Assembly (NCBI GenBank): GCA_965243385.1
Contig: CBDEUV010000002.1
Coordinates: forward strand, 2,542,001-2,606,000
DNA: 64,000 nucleotides
Reading direction: 5' to 3'
Origin: JANSYA01 sp965243385
GTDB lineage: Bacteria; Spirochaetota; Leptospiria; Leptospirales; Leptonemataceae
The notes below the pieces were generated by a model. It was not told the DNA's origin, searched no databases, and saw nothing but the letters and a program-made list of their open reading frames with translations. Within the stretch, counting starts at the first letter, position 1. Every line of letters begins with the position of its first letter. Below, piece after piece: positions 1 through 7,381 of this stretch. The position numbers and the translations under genes are program-made.

Positions 1-705
1 GAGAGCTTCACGGCGGAAAACACCCAGGATCTGATCTTCTTTTTAGAGCACGCTGGCCTGAACAGAGCGGGCGAATTATTTCACGCCGCCGGTTACTATT
101 TTACCGAAGACCATTTACTGAACTGGTTCGAGTTCTTTCATTCGGTCACGCTGAGTCGCATGCAAAGCCATAGCATCGACGCCGAGCTGCTGGAAACCGC
201 CATGGCCGGCTGCCAGCGTTTCGCGGACGCCGTCGAATTTTACGGCCACTGTAAATTCGACGAGGACGAAATGATCGCTTTCGCCGCCCGGCTGTTCCTG
301 GAACAGCGCGGGATCGACCAGCATCGCGTGAGCTCCGGCATCTTAACCGAATTTCTGAAACGCCAGATTCATCAGCGCAATCTGATCTGGGAGCATTTGT
401 ACCGAAGTATCTTCGGCCTGCTGCGCGATAACGCCCTGCGGCTGAATCTGGCGGGCGCCGAAGAGATCGACGAATTCGAGAACGCGCAGGGTGAAATCAG
501 CCTGCTCGACCCGGAGCTTACGGGAGCGCTTAAGACTCTGGAGATGCCCGCCGACCGGCTGCCGGAACGCGAGCCTCTGAAAAAAAGCTACCGGGCTCTG
601 CTCAAGCGCTTTCATCCCGACCTGAACCCCCAGGGACAGGAAAAAACTCGCGACCTGATCGCCGCTTACAGCCTGGTGGTCAGTCATCTGGGCGAAGCGG
701 CCTGA
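1..705 (+). CDS. C-terminal part of a J-domain protein (5' end outside window)
   Basis: The reading frame is open from the first base, so this is the 3' part of a longer gene; the ATG at 160 is probably internal. About 234 residues are visible. The first ~170 are a helical region I do not recognise. The last ~50 residues look like a DnaJ J-domain: a KKSYRALLKRFHPDLNP segment with the HPD tripeptide, followed by a helix rich in charged residues. J-domains stimulate Hsp70 ATPase, so a DnaK-recruiting role is inferred, but the upstream region that would define the client or location is missing. The stop at 703-705 is 42 bases before the next gene, so co-transcription with the thioredoxin-like gene is possible. 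Confidence 0.7.
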   Translation, partial: ESFTAENTQDLIFFLEHAGLNRAGELFHAAGYYFTEDHLLNWFEFFHSVTLSRMQSHSIDAELLETAMAGCQRFADAVEFYGHCKFDEDEMIAFAARLFLEQRGIDQHRVSSGILTEFLKRQIHQRNLIWEHLYRSIFGLLRDNALRLNLAGAEEIDEFENAQGEISLLDPELTGALKTLEMPADRLPEREPLKKSYRALLKRFHPDLNPQGQEKTRDLIAAYSLVVSHLGEAA

Positions 706-747
706 AAAAAACTATATCCATCGCCGCCCGCAGGAGTCTAATCGCAT

Positions 748-1644
748 ATGTCCGTTTCGACCGTTTCGACCGTTTCGCCTACCGCCGATCAAAAGAGATC
801 GCGTCCTCCGCGTAGACGCTTCAGTATCGCCCTTGCGGCTGCGCTCTTATTCGGATCCGGAGCGCTGCACGCCCAGGATGCGGGCTACTGGCAAGAGAAT
901 TTCGAGAGCGCCCTGCAGCAGGCGCGGTCGCAGAAAAAGATCGTGATCGTCGATATCTATGCGCCGTGGTGCGGTTATTGCCGGAAGCTGCAGCGCGAAG
1001 TCTATCCCTCGAAAGAAGTCCGAACGGAAACCGATCAATTCGTGCGGGTGCGCATCGACGGGGAAAAGAATCCGCAGCTGATGCGCAAATATCAGGTCCG
1101 CGGTTATCCGACGATCGTCTTTCTGGATTCGAACGGCAAAGAGATCGACCGCATCGGCGGCTATATGCCGACCCGGCCTTTCGCCCGCAAATTGCGGGAC
1201 GTGCGGCGCAAAGGCAATCGCGAAAACGATTTGCTGCGCGAGCTGAAGGGCCGGCCCAAAAGCGTGCTTCTGAATTTCCGCGCGGGCGTATATTATTACG
1301 AAAGCGGCGACGCCGCGCGCGCCCGCCAGTACTTTCTGAAATCCTTTCGAGGGGAAGCGGATGCGAACGGCGCGGACAAACGCCGCGACGCATTGTACAA
1401 CGCCGCCATCGCATCGATGGATCTGGAAGAGCATGCGAGCGCGCTGAAATACTGGAATCTGTACATTAAAAATTATCCGCAACTGGACCGCGACCACGCC
1501 TACGCCCGCTATTATCGCGGACAGAGTCTGGTCTTATTGGGCCGCAAAGGCCAGGCCCGGATGGATTTCGCCTTCGCCAGCAAGAACCTGCCGGATGGAC
1601 GCGACCGGGCCGAAGCCGCTCAGTTTCTGGCCGCACTGGACTGA
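748..1644 (+). CDS. Secreted thioredoxin-fold protein with TPR-like C-terminus
   Basis: Predicted 298-residue exported thiol-disulfide protein. Residues ~20-42 form a signal peptide with an arginine-rich n-region, a hydrophobic core and an LHA cleavage site. The thioredoxin domain follows, with WCGYC (Cys75, Cys78) and the cis-proline segment GYPTIVF. From ~170 on, helices with alternating small and aromatic residues look like TPRs (GVYYYESGDAARARQYF). AGGAG at 732-736 lies 11 bases before the ATG and supports this start. The N-terminus contains a 9-base in-frame tandem repeat (Ser-Thr-Val) between 751 and 778, so its length could vary without breaking the frame. A periplasmic reductase or chaperone role is inferred; the partner protein is not evident. 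Confidence 0.8.
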   Translation: MSVSTVSTVSPTADQKRSRPPRRRFSIALAAALLFGSGALHAQDAGYWQENFESALQQARSQKKIVIVDIYAPWCGYCRKLQREVYPSKEVRTETDQFVRVRIDGEKNPQLMRKYQVRGYPTIVFLDSNGKEIDRIGGYMPTRPFARKLRDVRRKGNRENDLLRELKGRPKSVLLNFRAGVYYYESGDAARARQYFLKSFRGEADANGADKRRDALYNAAIASMDLEEHASALKYWNLYIKNYPQLDRDHAYARYYRGQSLVLLGRKGQARMDFAFASKNLPDGRDRAEAAQFLAALD

Positions 1645-1712
1645 GTACGATCGGGTTCGTTGCGTCCCGTAATTCGCTCGACCCCGTATGCCCGCTTTCG
1701 CTTTCTGTATGC

Positions 1713-2882
1713 GTGAGCGCTCCGGAAGATTTTATATTGTCCCGCATTCGGGCCATGCACGGCTATACACCGGGTCTCCAGCTGAACGATCCGGAGATCA
1801 TCAAGCTGAACACGAACGAGAATCCCTTTCCGCTGTCGCCGGCGGCGCACGCCGCGATCCAGGCCGCGCTGAGCGACGATCGTCTACACCTGTATCCGGA
1901 ACCGCGTTCGCGCGAATTGCGCCAGGGAATCGCCGAGCACTTCGGAGTTTCCGAAGATCGCGCGCTGATCGGCAACGGTTCAGACGAAGTCCTGTCCATT
2001 CTGTTTCGGGCGCTGCTAGAGCCCGGCGATTCGATCGTTACGGCCAACCCCACCTATAGTCTCTATCCGACCCTGACGGAAATACTCGGCGCGCGGGTGC
2101 AGGCTGTGCCGGTGCGCGAAGACTGGCGCATGGATTTAGGGGCGATGCTGACGGCCATGCGCGAAAAATCGCATACAAACGCTCCAGCCACGACGGACGC
2201 CCGCATCGCCGGCGAAGAGCGACGGCCGCTGGCGATCATCACCAATCCGAACGCGCCGACTGGCCTGCTCGAATCTCCGGAAAGCGTGCTGCAATTCGCA
2301 CGCGAGAATCCCGGCCTGACCCTGGTCGACGAAGCCTACGCCGACTTCGGCGACGGCTCGGTGGCGAAATATGCCGGCTCAAACGACTACCCGCGCATGC
2401 TGGTCTGCGGTACGTTCAGCAAAACCTACAGCCTGGCCGGCGGCCGGGTCGGTTGGCTGCTCGCCCATCCCGCGCTGATCGCCGAGCTGGACAAAATTCG
2501 CGATTCGTACAATATCAATCGACTGACTCAGACGGCGGCCCTGGCGGCCCTGCAGGACCAGGCAGAACTCAAGCGGCGCATCGCCAGCATCAAAGAAACC
2601 CGCAAATATACTATGGACGCCCTCGCGGATCTGGGATTCGAAACGCTGCCAGGGCAGGCGAATTTCGTTTTTACGCGCCCGCCGGCGGGTTTCGCGGGCG
2701 GCAGAAATCCGGACGGCCAGACGGCGCAGTCCCCCGGGCAATGCTGCTACGAGCATCTCCGGGCGCATAAGATCCTGGTGCGCTATTTTTCGGGTCCCCG
2801 TATCGGCGATTTCGTGCGGATTACGATTGGAACCCGCGAGCAGATGGAGCGGCTTGTGGCCGTTCTCGCGGAATTGGTATAA
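1713..2882 (+). CDS. hisC: Histidinol-phosphate aminotransferase
   Basis: Class I/II PLP aminotransferase of 389 residues, the normal HisC length. It converts imidazole-acetol phosphate and glutamate to histidinol phosphate in histidine synthesis. Visible signatures: NTNENPFP near residue 33, GNGSDE at ~88, NPNAPTG at 178-184, DEAYADF at 206-212 and the PLP lysine Lys237 in GTFSKTYSLAGGRVGW. The start is GTG, with no clear Shine-Dalgarno sequence. No other his gene is in the window. HisC-like enzymes can also act on aromatic amino acids, so the substrate rests on family assignment. Confidence 0.9.
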   Translation: MSAPEDFILSRIRAMHGYTPGLQLNDPEIIKLNTNENPFPLSPAAHAAIQAALSDDRLHLYPEPRSRELRQGIAEHFGVSEDRALIGNGSDEVLSILFRALLEPGDSIVTANPTYSLYPTLTEILGARVQAVPVREDWRMDLGAMLTAMREKSHTNAPATTDARIAGEERRPLAIITNPNAPTGLLESPESVLQFARENPGLTLVDEAYADFGDGSVAKYAGSNDYPRMLVCGTFSKTYSLAGGRVGWLLAHPALIAELDKIRDSYNINRLTQTAALAALQDQAELKRRIASIKETRKYTMDALADLGFETLPGQANFVFTRPPAGFAGGRNPDGQTAQSPGQCCYEHLRAHKILVRYFSGPRIGDFVRITIGTREQMERLVAVLAELV

Positions 2883-2907
2883 TCGCTTGATCTCCTGAAA
2901 CTGTTCT

Positions 2908-2919
2908 GACTGGCCAGTC
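2908..2919. promoter_or_regulatory. 12-base perfect palindrome between hisC and ribBA
   Basis: GACTGGCCAGTC is a perfect palindrome 26 bases after the hisC stop and about 80 bases before ribBA. There is no T-run, so it is not a convincing terminator. It could be a protein-binding site or chance. No FMN riboswitch core could be made out in this 118-base gap. Confidence 0.25.
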
Positions 2920-3000
2920 TGAATAATTGTATTTACTTGTAGGCGGGGGGCATCGAATCAGGAAATCCTCTATTATTATGCATACAGCGGGGTGTGTATT

Positions 3001-4251
3001 ATGTCCGATTCCTCAGCGAACAAAGCCAACAACGAATTCCAGCTCGACCGGATCGAAGATGCAATCGCCGACATTCGCGACGGCAAGCTGATCATCGTCG
3101 TCGACGACGAAGACCGCGAAAACGAAGGCGATTTTCTGACCGCCGCGCGCAACGTAACGCCCGAGATTATCAACTTTATGGCGACCCATGGACGCGGCCT
3201 GATCTGCGCGCCTCTGACCAACCAGCGCTGCGAAGAACTCGAACTGCAGATGATGGTCACCAACTCCAATAACACGGCTGTTTACGAAACCCCCTTCACC
3301 ATCTCCGTGGATCTGCTGGGCAACGGTTGCACGACCGGTATCTCCGCTTCCGATCGCGCGAAGACCATCCAGGCGCTGATCGATCCCAATACCCGACCGG
3401 GCGATCTGGGACGTCCAGGCCATATCTTTCCCCTGCGCGCCCGCGACGGCGGCGTTCTGCGCCGCGCCGGTCACACGGAAGCGACGGTCGACTTCGCGCG
3501 CCTGGCCGGTTTCGAAGAAGCCGGCGTCCTCGTCGAAATCATGAACGAAGACGGAACCATGGCGCGCCTGCCGGACCTGGTGCAAATCGCGAAACGTTTT
3601 AATCTCAAAATAGTTTCTATTAAGGATCTGATCGAATACCGCCTGCGCCACGATACTCTCATCGAAGAAGTCATCGACGTGGCCATGCCGACCGACTACG
3701 GTAATTTTGAGCTGGTCGCCTTTCGCCAGAAAGACACCGGCGAGATCCACCTGGCCTTGCGCAAAGGTGAGTGGGCAGAAGACGAACCGGTGCTGGTGCG
3801 CGTGCACTCCTCCTGCGTGACCGGAGATATCTTCGGATCCTGTCGCTGCGACTGCGGCGGCCAGCTGCACAAAGCCATGGAGCTTGTCGATCGCGAGGAG
3901 AAAGGCGTCGTGCTTTATATGCAGCAGGAAGGACGCGGCATTGGCCTGATCAACAAGCTGCGGGCCTACAAGCTGCAGGAAGGCGGGCTCGATACCGTCG
4001 AAGCGAATCTCAAACTCGGCTTCAAAATGGACGAACGCGACTACGGCGTGGGTGCGCAAATCTTAAGAGCGCTGGGAATTTCCAAGATGCGCCTGATTTC
4101 GAATAACCCGAACAAACGCGCGGCGATTATGGGTTACGGACTCGAGATCGTTGAAAAGGTTCCGCTGGAAGTCGAGGCGAACGAACACAATCGCGAGTAC
4201 CTGCAGACGAAGCGCGATAAAATGGGCCACGAAATTCTGAACGGCGATTGA
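3001..4251 (+). CDS. ribBA: Bifunctional DHBP synthase / GTP cyclohydrolase II
   Basis: Two-domain riboflavin enzyme of 416 residues. Residues 1-~205 are 3,4-dihydroxy-2-butanone-4-phosphate synthase, with the acidic DDEDRENEGD motif at 35-44 and RAGHTE at ~155-160. Residues ~215-416 are GTP cyclohydrolase II, with zinc cysteines in SCVTGDIFGSCRCDC (Cys272, Cys283, Cys285) and the YMQQEGRGIGLINKLRAYKL active-site stretch. It makes both precursors of the riboflavin pathway. I prefer the ATG at 3001, which follows a GCGGGG stretch at spacing ~10 and matches the family N-terminus; a GTG nine bases upstream is also in frame. Both active sites look intact. It converges with the response-regulator gene at 4301. 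Confidence 0.93.
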   Translation: MSDSSANKANNEFQLDRIEDAIADIRDGKLIIVVDDEDRENEGDFLTAARNVTPEIINFMATHGRGLICAPLTNQRCEELELQMMVTNSNNTAVYETPFTISVDLLGNGCTTGISASDRAKTIQALIDPNTRPGDLGRPGHIFPLRARDGGVLRRAGHTEATVDFARLAGFEEAGVLVEIMNEDGTMARLPDLVQIAKRFNLKIVSIKDLIEYRLRHDTLIEEVIDVAMPTDYGNFELVAFRQKDTGEIHLALRKGEWAEDEPVLVRVHSSCVTGDIFGSCRCDCGGQLHKAMELVDREEKGVVLYMQQEGRGIGLINKLRAYKLQEGGLDTVEANLKLGFKMDERDYGVGAQILRALGISKMRLISNNPNKRAAIMGYGLEIVEKVPLEVEANEHNREYLQTKRDKMGHEILNGD

Positions 4252-4300
4252 GCATCGTCCGCCGCTCCGGAGAGGGTCCTCGCGCGGGCGGGGAAATCGA

Positions 4301-4669
4301 TTACGCGGGAACGCGCCCGAGCGCTTCCAGCACCCCCGATTTCGTCACCGGTTTCGGAACGTACGCGTCAGCGCCGGCGGCGAGCGCGTCTTTGACGTCT
4401 TCCATGTCGCCGCCGCTCAAGATTACGATGTAGACGTCGCGGGATTGCCGACGCGCCGCCTTGCGAATATCAAAAACCGCCGCCGCGCCGCCGACATACG
4501 GCATCAAAAGGTCGACGAATACCACGTCCGGCTTTTCGCGCCCGAATTTTTCAATGCCTTCCGGGGCGCTTGCAGCTGCGAGCGTTTCGTAACCCGCGTT
4601 TTTCAGCGTATGGCACACCGCGCTTCGCACGGCTGCATCGTCGTCCACCACGAGTACCTTCTTCATCAC
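4301..4669 (-). CDS. Single-domain response regulator (CheY-like)
   Basis: Stand-alone receiver domain of 122 residues. The acidic pocket is Asp9-Asp11 (VVDDDAA), the phosphoacceptor is Asp53 (FVDLLMP), the switch Ser86 is in VILSGGD, and Lys107 is in YVPKPVT. There is no output domain, so signalling must pass by protein contact, as in CheY/Spo0F-type proteins. Two ATGs occur in tandem (4669 and 4666), with AGGA just upstream. It is divergent from the di-iron protein/adenylate cyclase pair, with no histidine kinase nearby. The kinase and target are unknown. Confidence 0.88.
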   Translation of the reverse strand: MMKKVLVVDDDAAVRSAVCHTLKNAGYETLAAASAPEGIEKFGREKPDVVFVDLLMPYVGGAAAVFDIRKAARRQSRDVYIVILSGGDMEDVKDALAAGADAYVPKPVTKSGVLEALGRVPA

Positions 4670-4836
4670 GTCCTGACCCTATGACATTTGACGAAAAGCT
4701 CAACGAGATTTCTTTGATACGCGAAATATTTACAATTAGAACGAGAACGAAAATCAAATCGCGAATACGAAGCTTCGATATTTTTCTTGTTTGGTGCAGG
4801 CCTGTTTGCTTCGTGGAAGAAGAGACGGCATCAAGA

Positions 4837-4854
4837 GTATGACATAGATCATAC
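4837..4854. promoter_or_regulatory. Inverted repeat, candidate operator upstream of ODP gene
   Basis: GTATGA-N6-TCATAC is a perfect 6+6 inverted repeat, 52 bases before the ODP start codon. This symmetry is typical of dimeric regulator sites. It does not match the FNR or Fur consensus sequences I know. It would control the O2-binding protein and the coupled cyclase. Confidence 0.4.
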
Positions 4855-4906
4855 CCGTCGTAAGTGCGAAAGCGCGAATCGCCCAACGAAGGCCAGGGAT
4901 ATATGC

Positions 4907-5734
4907 ATGACGTCTGAGAACCAGCAGACCCGGAAAAAGGCGCCGACGAATCCGGATCAGGAACTTGAGCTCGATATCGACGCGAATTACGCCGTAGAAA
5001 TCGCGCCGGACGTTTATTGGGTCGGCTTCTTCGACGAACAGGAGCAGCTCCACTGCAACCCGTATTTGATACGGCATAACGGCGACAGCATACTCATCGA
5101 TCCCGGTTCGGTTCCGGATTTTCCCGTCGTCGCGCGAAAGGTCTTTTCGATTGTACCGGCGGAATCGATCTCGACTTTTATTTTACAGCATCAGGATCCC
5201 GATCTCTGCGCCGCCGTTCCCATCTTCGAAGACCTGAAGCCGAACTATCAGCACAAAGTCATTTCCGTTAAGTCCACTTCATACTTCGTCCATCACTACG
5301 GCGTCAAAGGCGATCTCGTGCGCCTGGATTTGAAAGCCGGCCAGGCCCTCGATTACGAAACCGCCGGCGGCCGCAAACTTCAGTTCTTCTGGACGCCCTA
5401 CGCGCATTCTTTCGGAGCGATGATGACCTACGATCTCGCGTCCGGCTGCCTGTTTACCAGCGATATACTCGGCGGACTCGGCGCGGATTGGGAGTTGTAC
5501 CACAACGACAAAGCCCTTGAGAATATGAAATCGTTCATGCAGCTGATCATGCCCTCCAACCAGATCCTGCGTTATAGCCTGAAATTAATCGAGCGGGTCG
5601 GAGCGCGCACAATCTGCCCGCAGCACGGCCAGATCATACCGGCGGAGGATTTCCCGCGTATCATGAAAGCGCTCTGGGATTTGCCCTGCGGCGTGGACCT
5701 GATCGACGATCCGATTTTGAGGGACCTCGAATGA
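4907..5734 (+). CDS. Oxygen-binding di-iron (ODP-type) metallo-beta-lactamase-fold protein
   Basis: Predicted 275-residue soluble MBL-fold protein resembling the flavodiiron-oxygenase core and the ODP family known from Treponema. Metal-ligand motifs: HQDPD (His95, Asp97, Asp99) replacing the HxHxDH of hydrolases, His167 in PYAHSFG, Asp186 in FTSDILGG, and a later PQHG. The HxDxD pattern argues for a non-heme di-iron O2 site rather than a zinc hydrolase. No flavodoxin domain follows, so it is probably a sensor and not an oxygen reductase. The start is the ATG at 4907 after a purine-rich CAGGGA stretch; a TTG at 4787 would add 40 residues of poor quality. Its stop overlaps the cyclase start by four bases (ATGA), implying translational coupling and stoichiometric expression. 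Confidence 0.78.
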   Translation: MTSENQQTRKKAPTNPDQELELDIDANYAVEIAPDVYWVGFFDEQEQLHCNPYLIRHNGDSILIDPGSVPDFPVVARKVFSIVPAESISTFILQHQDPDLCAAVPIFEDLKPNYQHKVISVKSTSYFVHHYGVKGDLVRLDLKAGQALDYETAGGRKLQFFWTPYAHSFGAMMTYDLASGCLFTSDILGGLGADWELYHNDKALENMKSFMQLIMPSNQILRYSLKLIERVGARTICPQHGQIIPAEDFPRIMKALWDLPCGVDLIDDPILRDLE

Positions 5735-6768
5735 ATTCGCCGGAACAGACGATATCGCGTCACGTCGCCCGCACCGTTCGCCCGAGCGACACGCCGGAGT
5801 CCCGCGCTCTGGCGATCGATCAAACCGAGGAATACTACCGATCGCTGAGCCGGATCTACCGCTTCCGAAACAAAGAGGCGATGCTGCGTGAGCTGCTCAA
5901 GCACCTCGCCGATTCGGATCGCAATCAGCTCGCCGCCGAGAAACGTAAGGCCGATCTGCTCCTGAATAATATTCTGCCTTCGTATATGATTCAGGAGTTG
6001 AAAAAACACGGCCGCGTTCCGCCCGCGCACCACGAAGACGCTTATATTCTCATGACGGACTTCGTGGGTTTTTCGACCATCAGCCGCTATATGAGTCCGC
6101 GCGAATTACTGCGCGAACTGACGATCTATTTCGACGCTTTCGAAGAAATCTGCGAGACCTACGGCCTGGAAAAAGTCAAGACCATCGGCGATTCGCTGCT
6201 GTGCGTGGGCGGCGTACGAAAAACCGCGCGAACGACCCACATCGACGCGATCCTGGCCGCTATGGAGCTCCTGCGATTCACCTACCGGCGTAAAAAAGAA
6301 AAGCAAGCTCGCGGCGACGACGCCTGGGGTGTGCGCGCCATCGTACATCGCGGTCCGCTCGTCGCGGGAGTCGTCGGTCATTCTAAAATCGCCTTCGATA
6401 TCTGGGGGCATTCCGTAAACGTCGCGTCGCGCATCGAAGGCGTGGCGGGCGAAGGAGCTGTGACGATTTCGGAACCGGTGTATCAGAAGATTCGCGATTT
6501 CTTCGACTGTAAATTCGAAGGCGAGTTTGAATTGAAAGGCACGGGACGCTCGGATCTGTTTACGGTGAACGGCCTGCGTCCGATCTTTCAGGCGAAAGAC
6601 CCGGAAGCGCCGACGCTTTTCAACGAACGCTTCGAACTGCTCTACGATTCAATGGCCATGGGTCATCATGTGATGCGCAAAGAAGGCAAGTACCACGTGG
6701 TCAAAAAGAAAGGCGTGGCCCTGCCGCCGGGCGTCAGCAAACGCAAACGATTGGTCGATCGGAGTTGA
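5731..6768 (+). CDS. Class III adenylate cyclase
   Basis: 345-residue cytosolic cyclase. Residues 1-95 are helical and end in a LLLNNILPSYMIQELKKHG signalling-helix-like linker; the catalytic domain spans ~100-280. All catalytic positions are present: metal-binding Asp110 (MTDFVGFS) and Asp154 (KTIGDS), adenine-selecting Lys150 and Asp223 (FDIWG), and transition-state Asn230 and Arg234 (NVASRIE). The Lys/Asp pair predicts ATP, not GTP, as substrate. It has no membrane segments and no sensor domain of its own. The four-base overlap with the ODP gene suggests that the di-iron protein supplies the O2 or redox input. The ~65-residue C-terminal tail is basic and of unknown role. Confidence 0.88.
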   Translation: MNSPEQTISRHVARTVRPSDTPESRALAIDQTEEYYRSLSRIYRFRNKEAMLRELLKHLADSDRNQLAAEKRKADLLLNNILPSYMIQELKKHGRVPPAHHEDAYILMTDFVGFSTISRYMSPRELLRELTIYFDAFEEICETYGLEKVKTIGDSLLCVGGVRKTARTTHIDAILAAMELLRFTYRRKKEKQARGDDAWGVRAIVHRGPLVAGVVGHSKIAFDIWGHSVNVASRIEGVAGEGAVTISEPVYQKIRDFFDCKFEGEFELKGTGRSDLFTVNGLRPIFQAKDPEAPTLFNERFELLYDSMAMGHHVMRKEGKYHVVKKKGVALPPGVSKRKRLVDRS

Positions 6769-6842
6769 TACAGAGAGCCGGGATGGATTCGGGCGATCCG
6801 CTTCGAATCAACGCAAAGGCCGCGAGCCAGGCGGCGGCGCTA

Positions 6843-7295
6843 TCAGCCGCCGCGCTTTTCGAGAATGGAGAGCGCCACTTCGCGCAACGAAGGCGCGACT
6901 GAAATCGGAATCATACCGTCCTCGTCCACCGCATTGTAGTCAAGCGTGGGCGCGGAGTCGTTCACGAGATCGTCGACGGCGAATTCCGGCCCTGCGCCGC
7001 CGAGTCCGAATTTCTTGCGCGACTCTTCGCGGATCTTGTCGTTACCGAGCCAGCTGCCGAGCGCGCCGATCATGCGACGATGCAGGTCGTCGATCTTCTT
7101 CTGGTCCCCTGCTTTCTTATAATAACCGTAGGCGAGCAGCGGCAGGCGGCGATCGTACATATAATAATCGCCGATACGAATCAGCCCGTCTTTGTACTGC
7201 GCCTGCGTGAAGAGTTCCCGGGCGCGCGGGTAGTCCCCCTCATTGAAAGCGCGATTGCCTTCGCGGATCTTTTCGGCACGTAAGCTGGAGTCCAT
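6843..7295 (-). CDS. Small TPR-like protein
   Basis: 150-residue soluble protein with no signal peptide. The N-terminal ~75 residues contain TPR-like helices (GNRAFNEGDYPRARELFTQA, then YGYYKKAGDQKKIDDL). The C-terminal half is acidic and not recognised. It lies downstream of the esterase gene on the same strand with an 86-base gap, so a shared transcript is possible but not shown. TPRs indicate protein-protein contact; no function can be assigned. Confidence 0.65.
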   Translation of the reverse strand: MDSSLRAEKIREGNRAFNEGDYPRARELFTQAQYKDGLIRIGDYYMYDRRLPLLAYGYYKKAGDQKKIDDLHRRMIGALGSWLGNDKIREESRKKFGLGGAGPEFAVDDLVNDSAPTLDYNAVDEDGMIPISVAPSLREVALSILEKRGG

Positions 7296-7381
7296 AATCG
7301 TATACTGTGAATGTCGGCCGTTTTCGGAAATCGGTCAAGCAGATTGTCGGGCTCTCCGCCCCCAATTCCAGGCATCAACCC

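Noticed and set aside
2883..3000. FMN riboswitch upstream of ribBA
   Set aside because: The gap is short and none of the conserved RFN core segments could be found.
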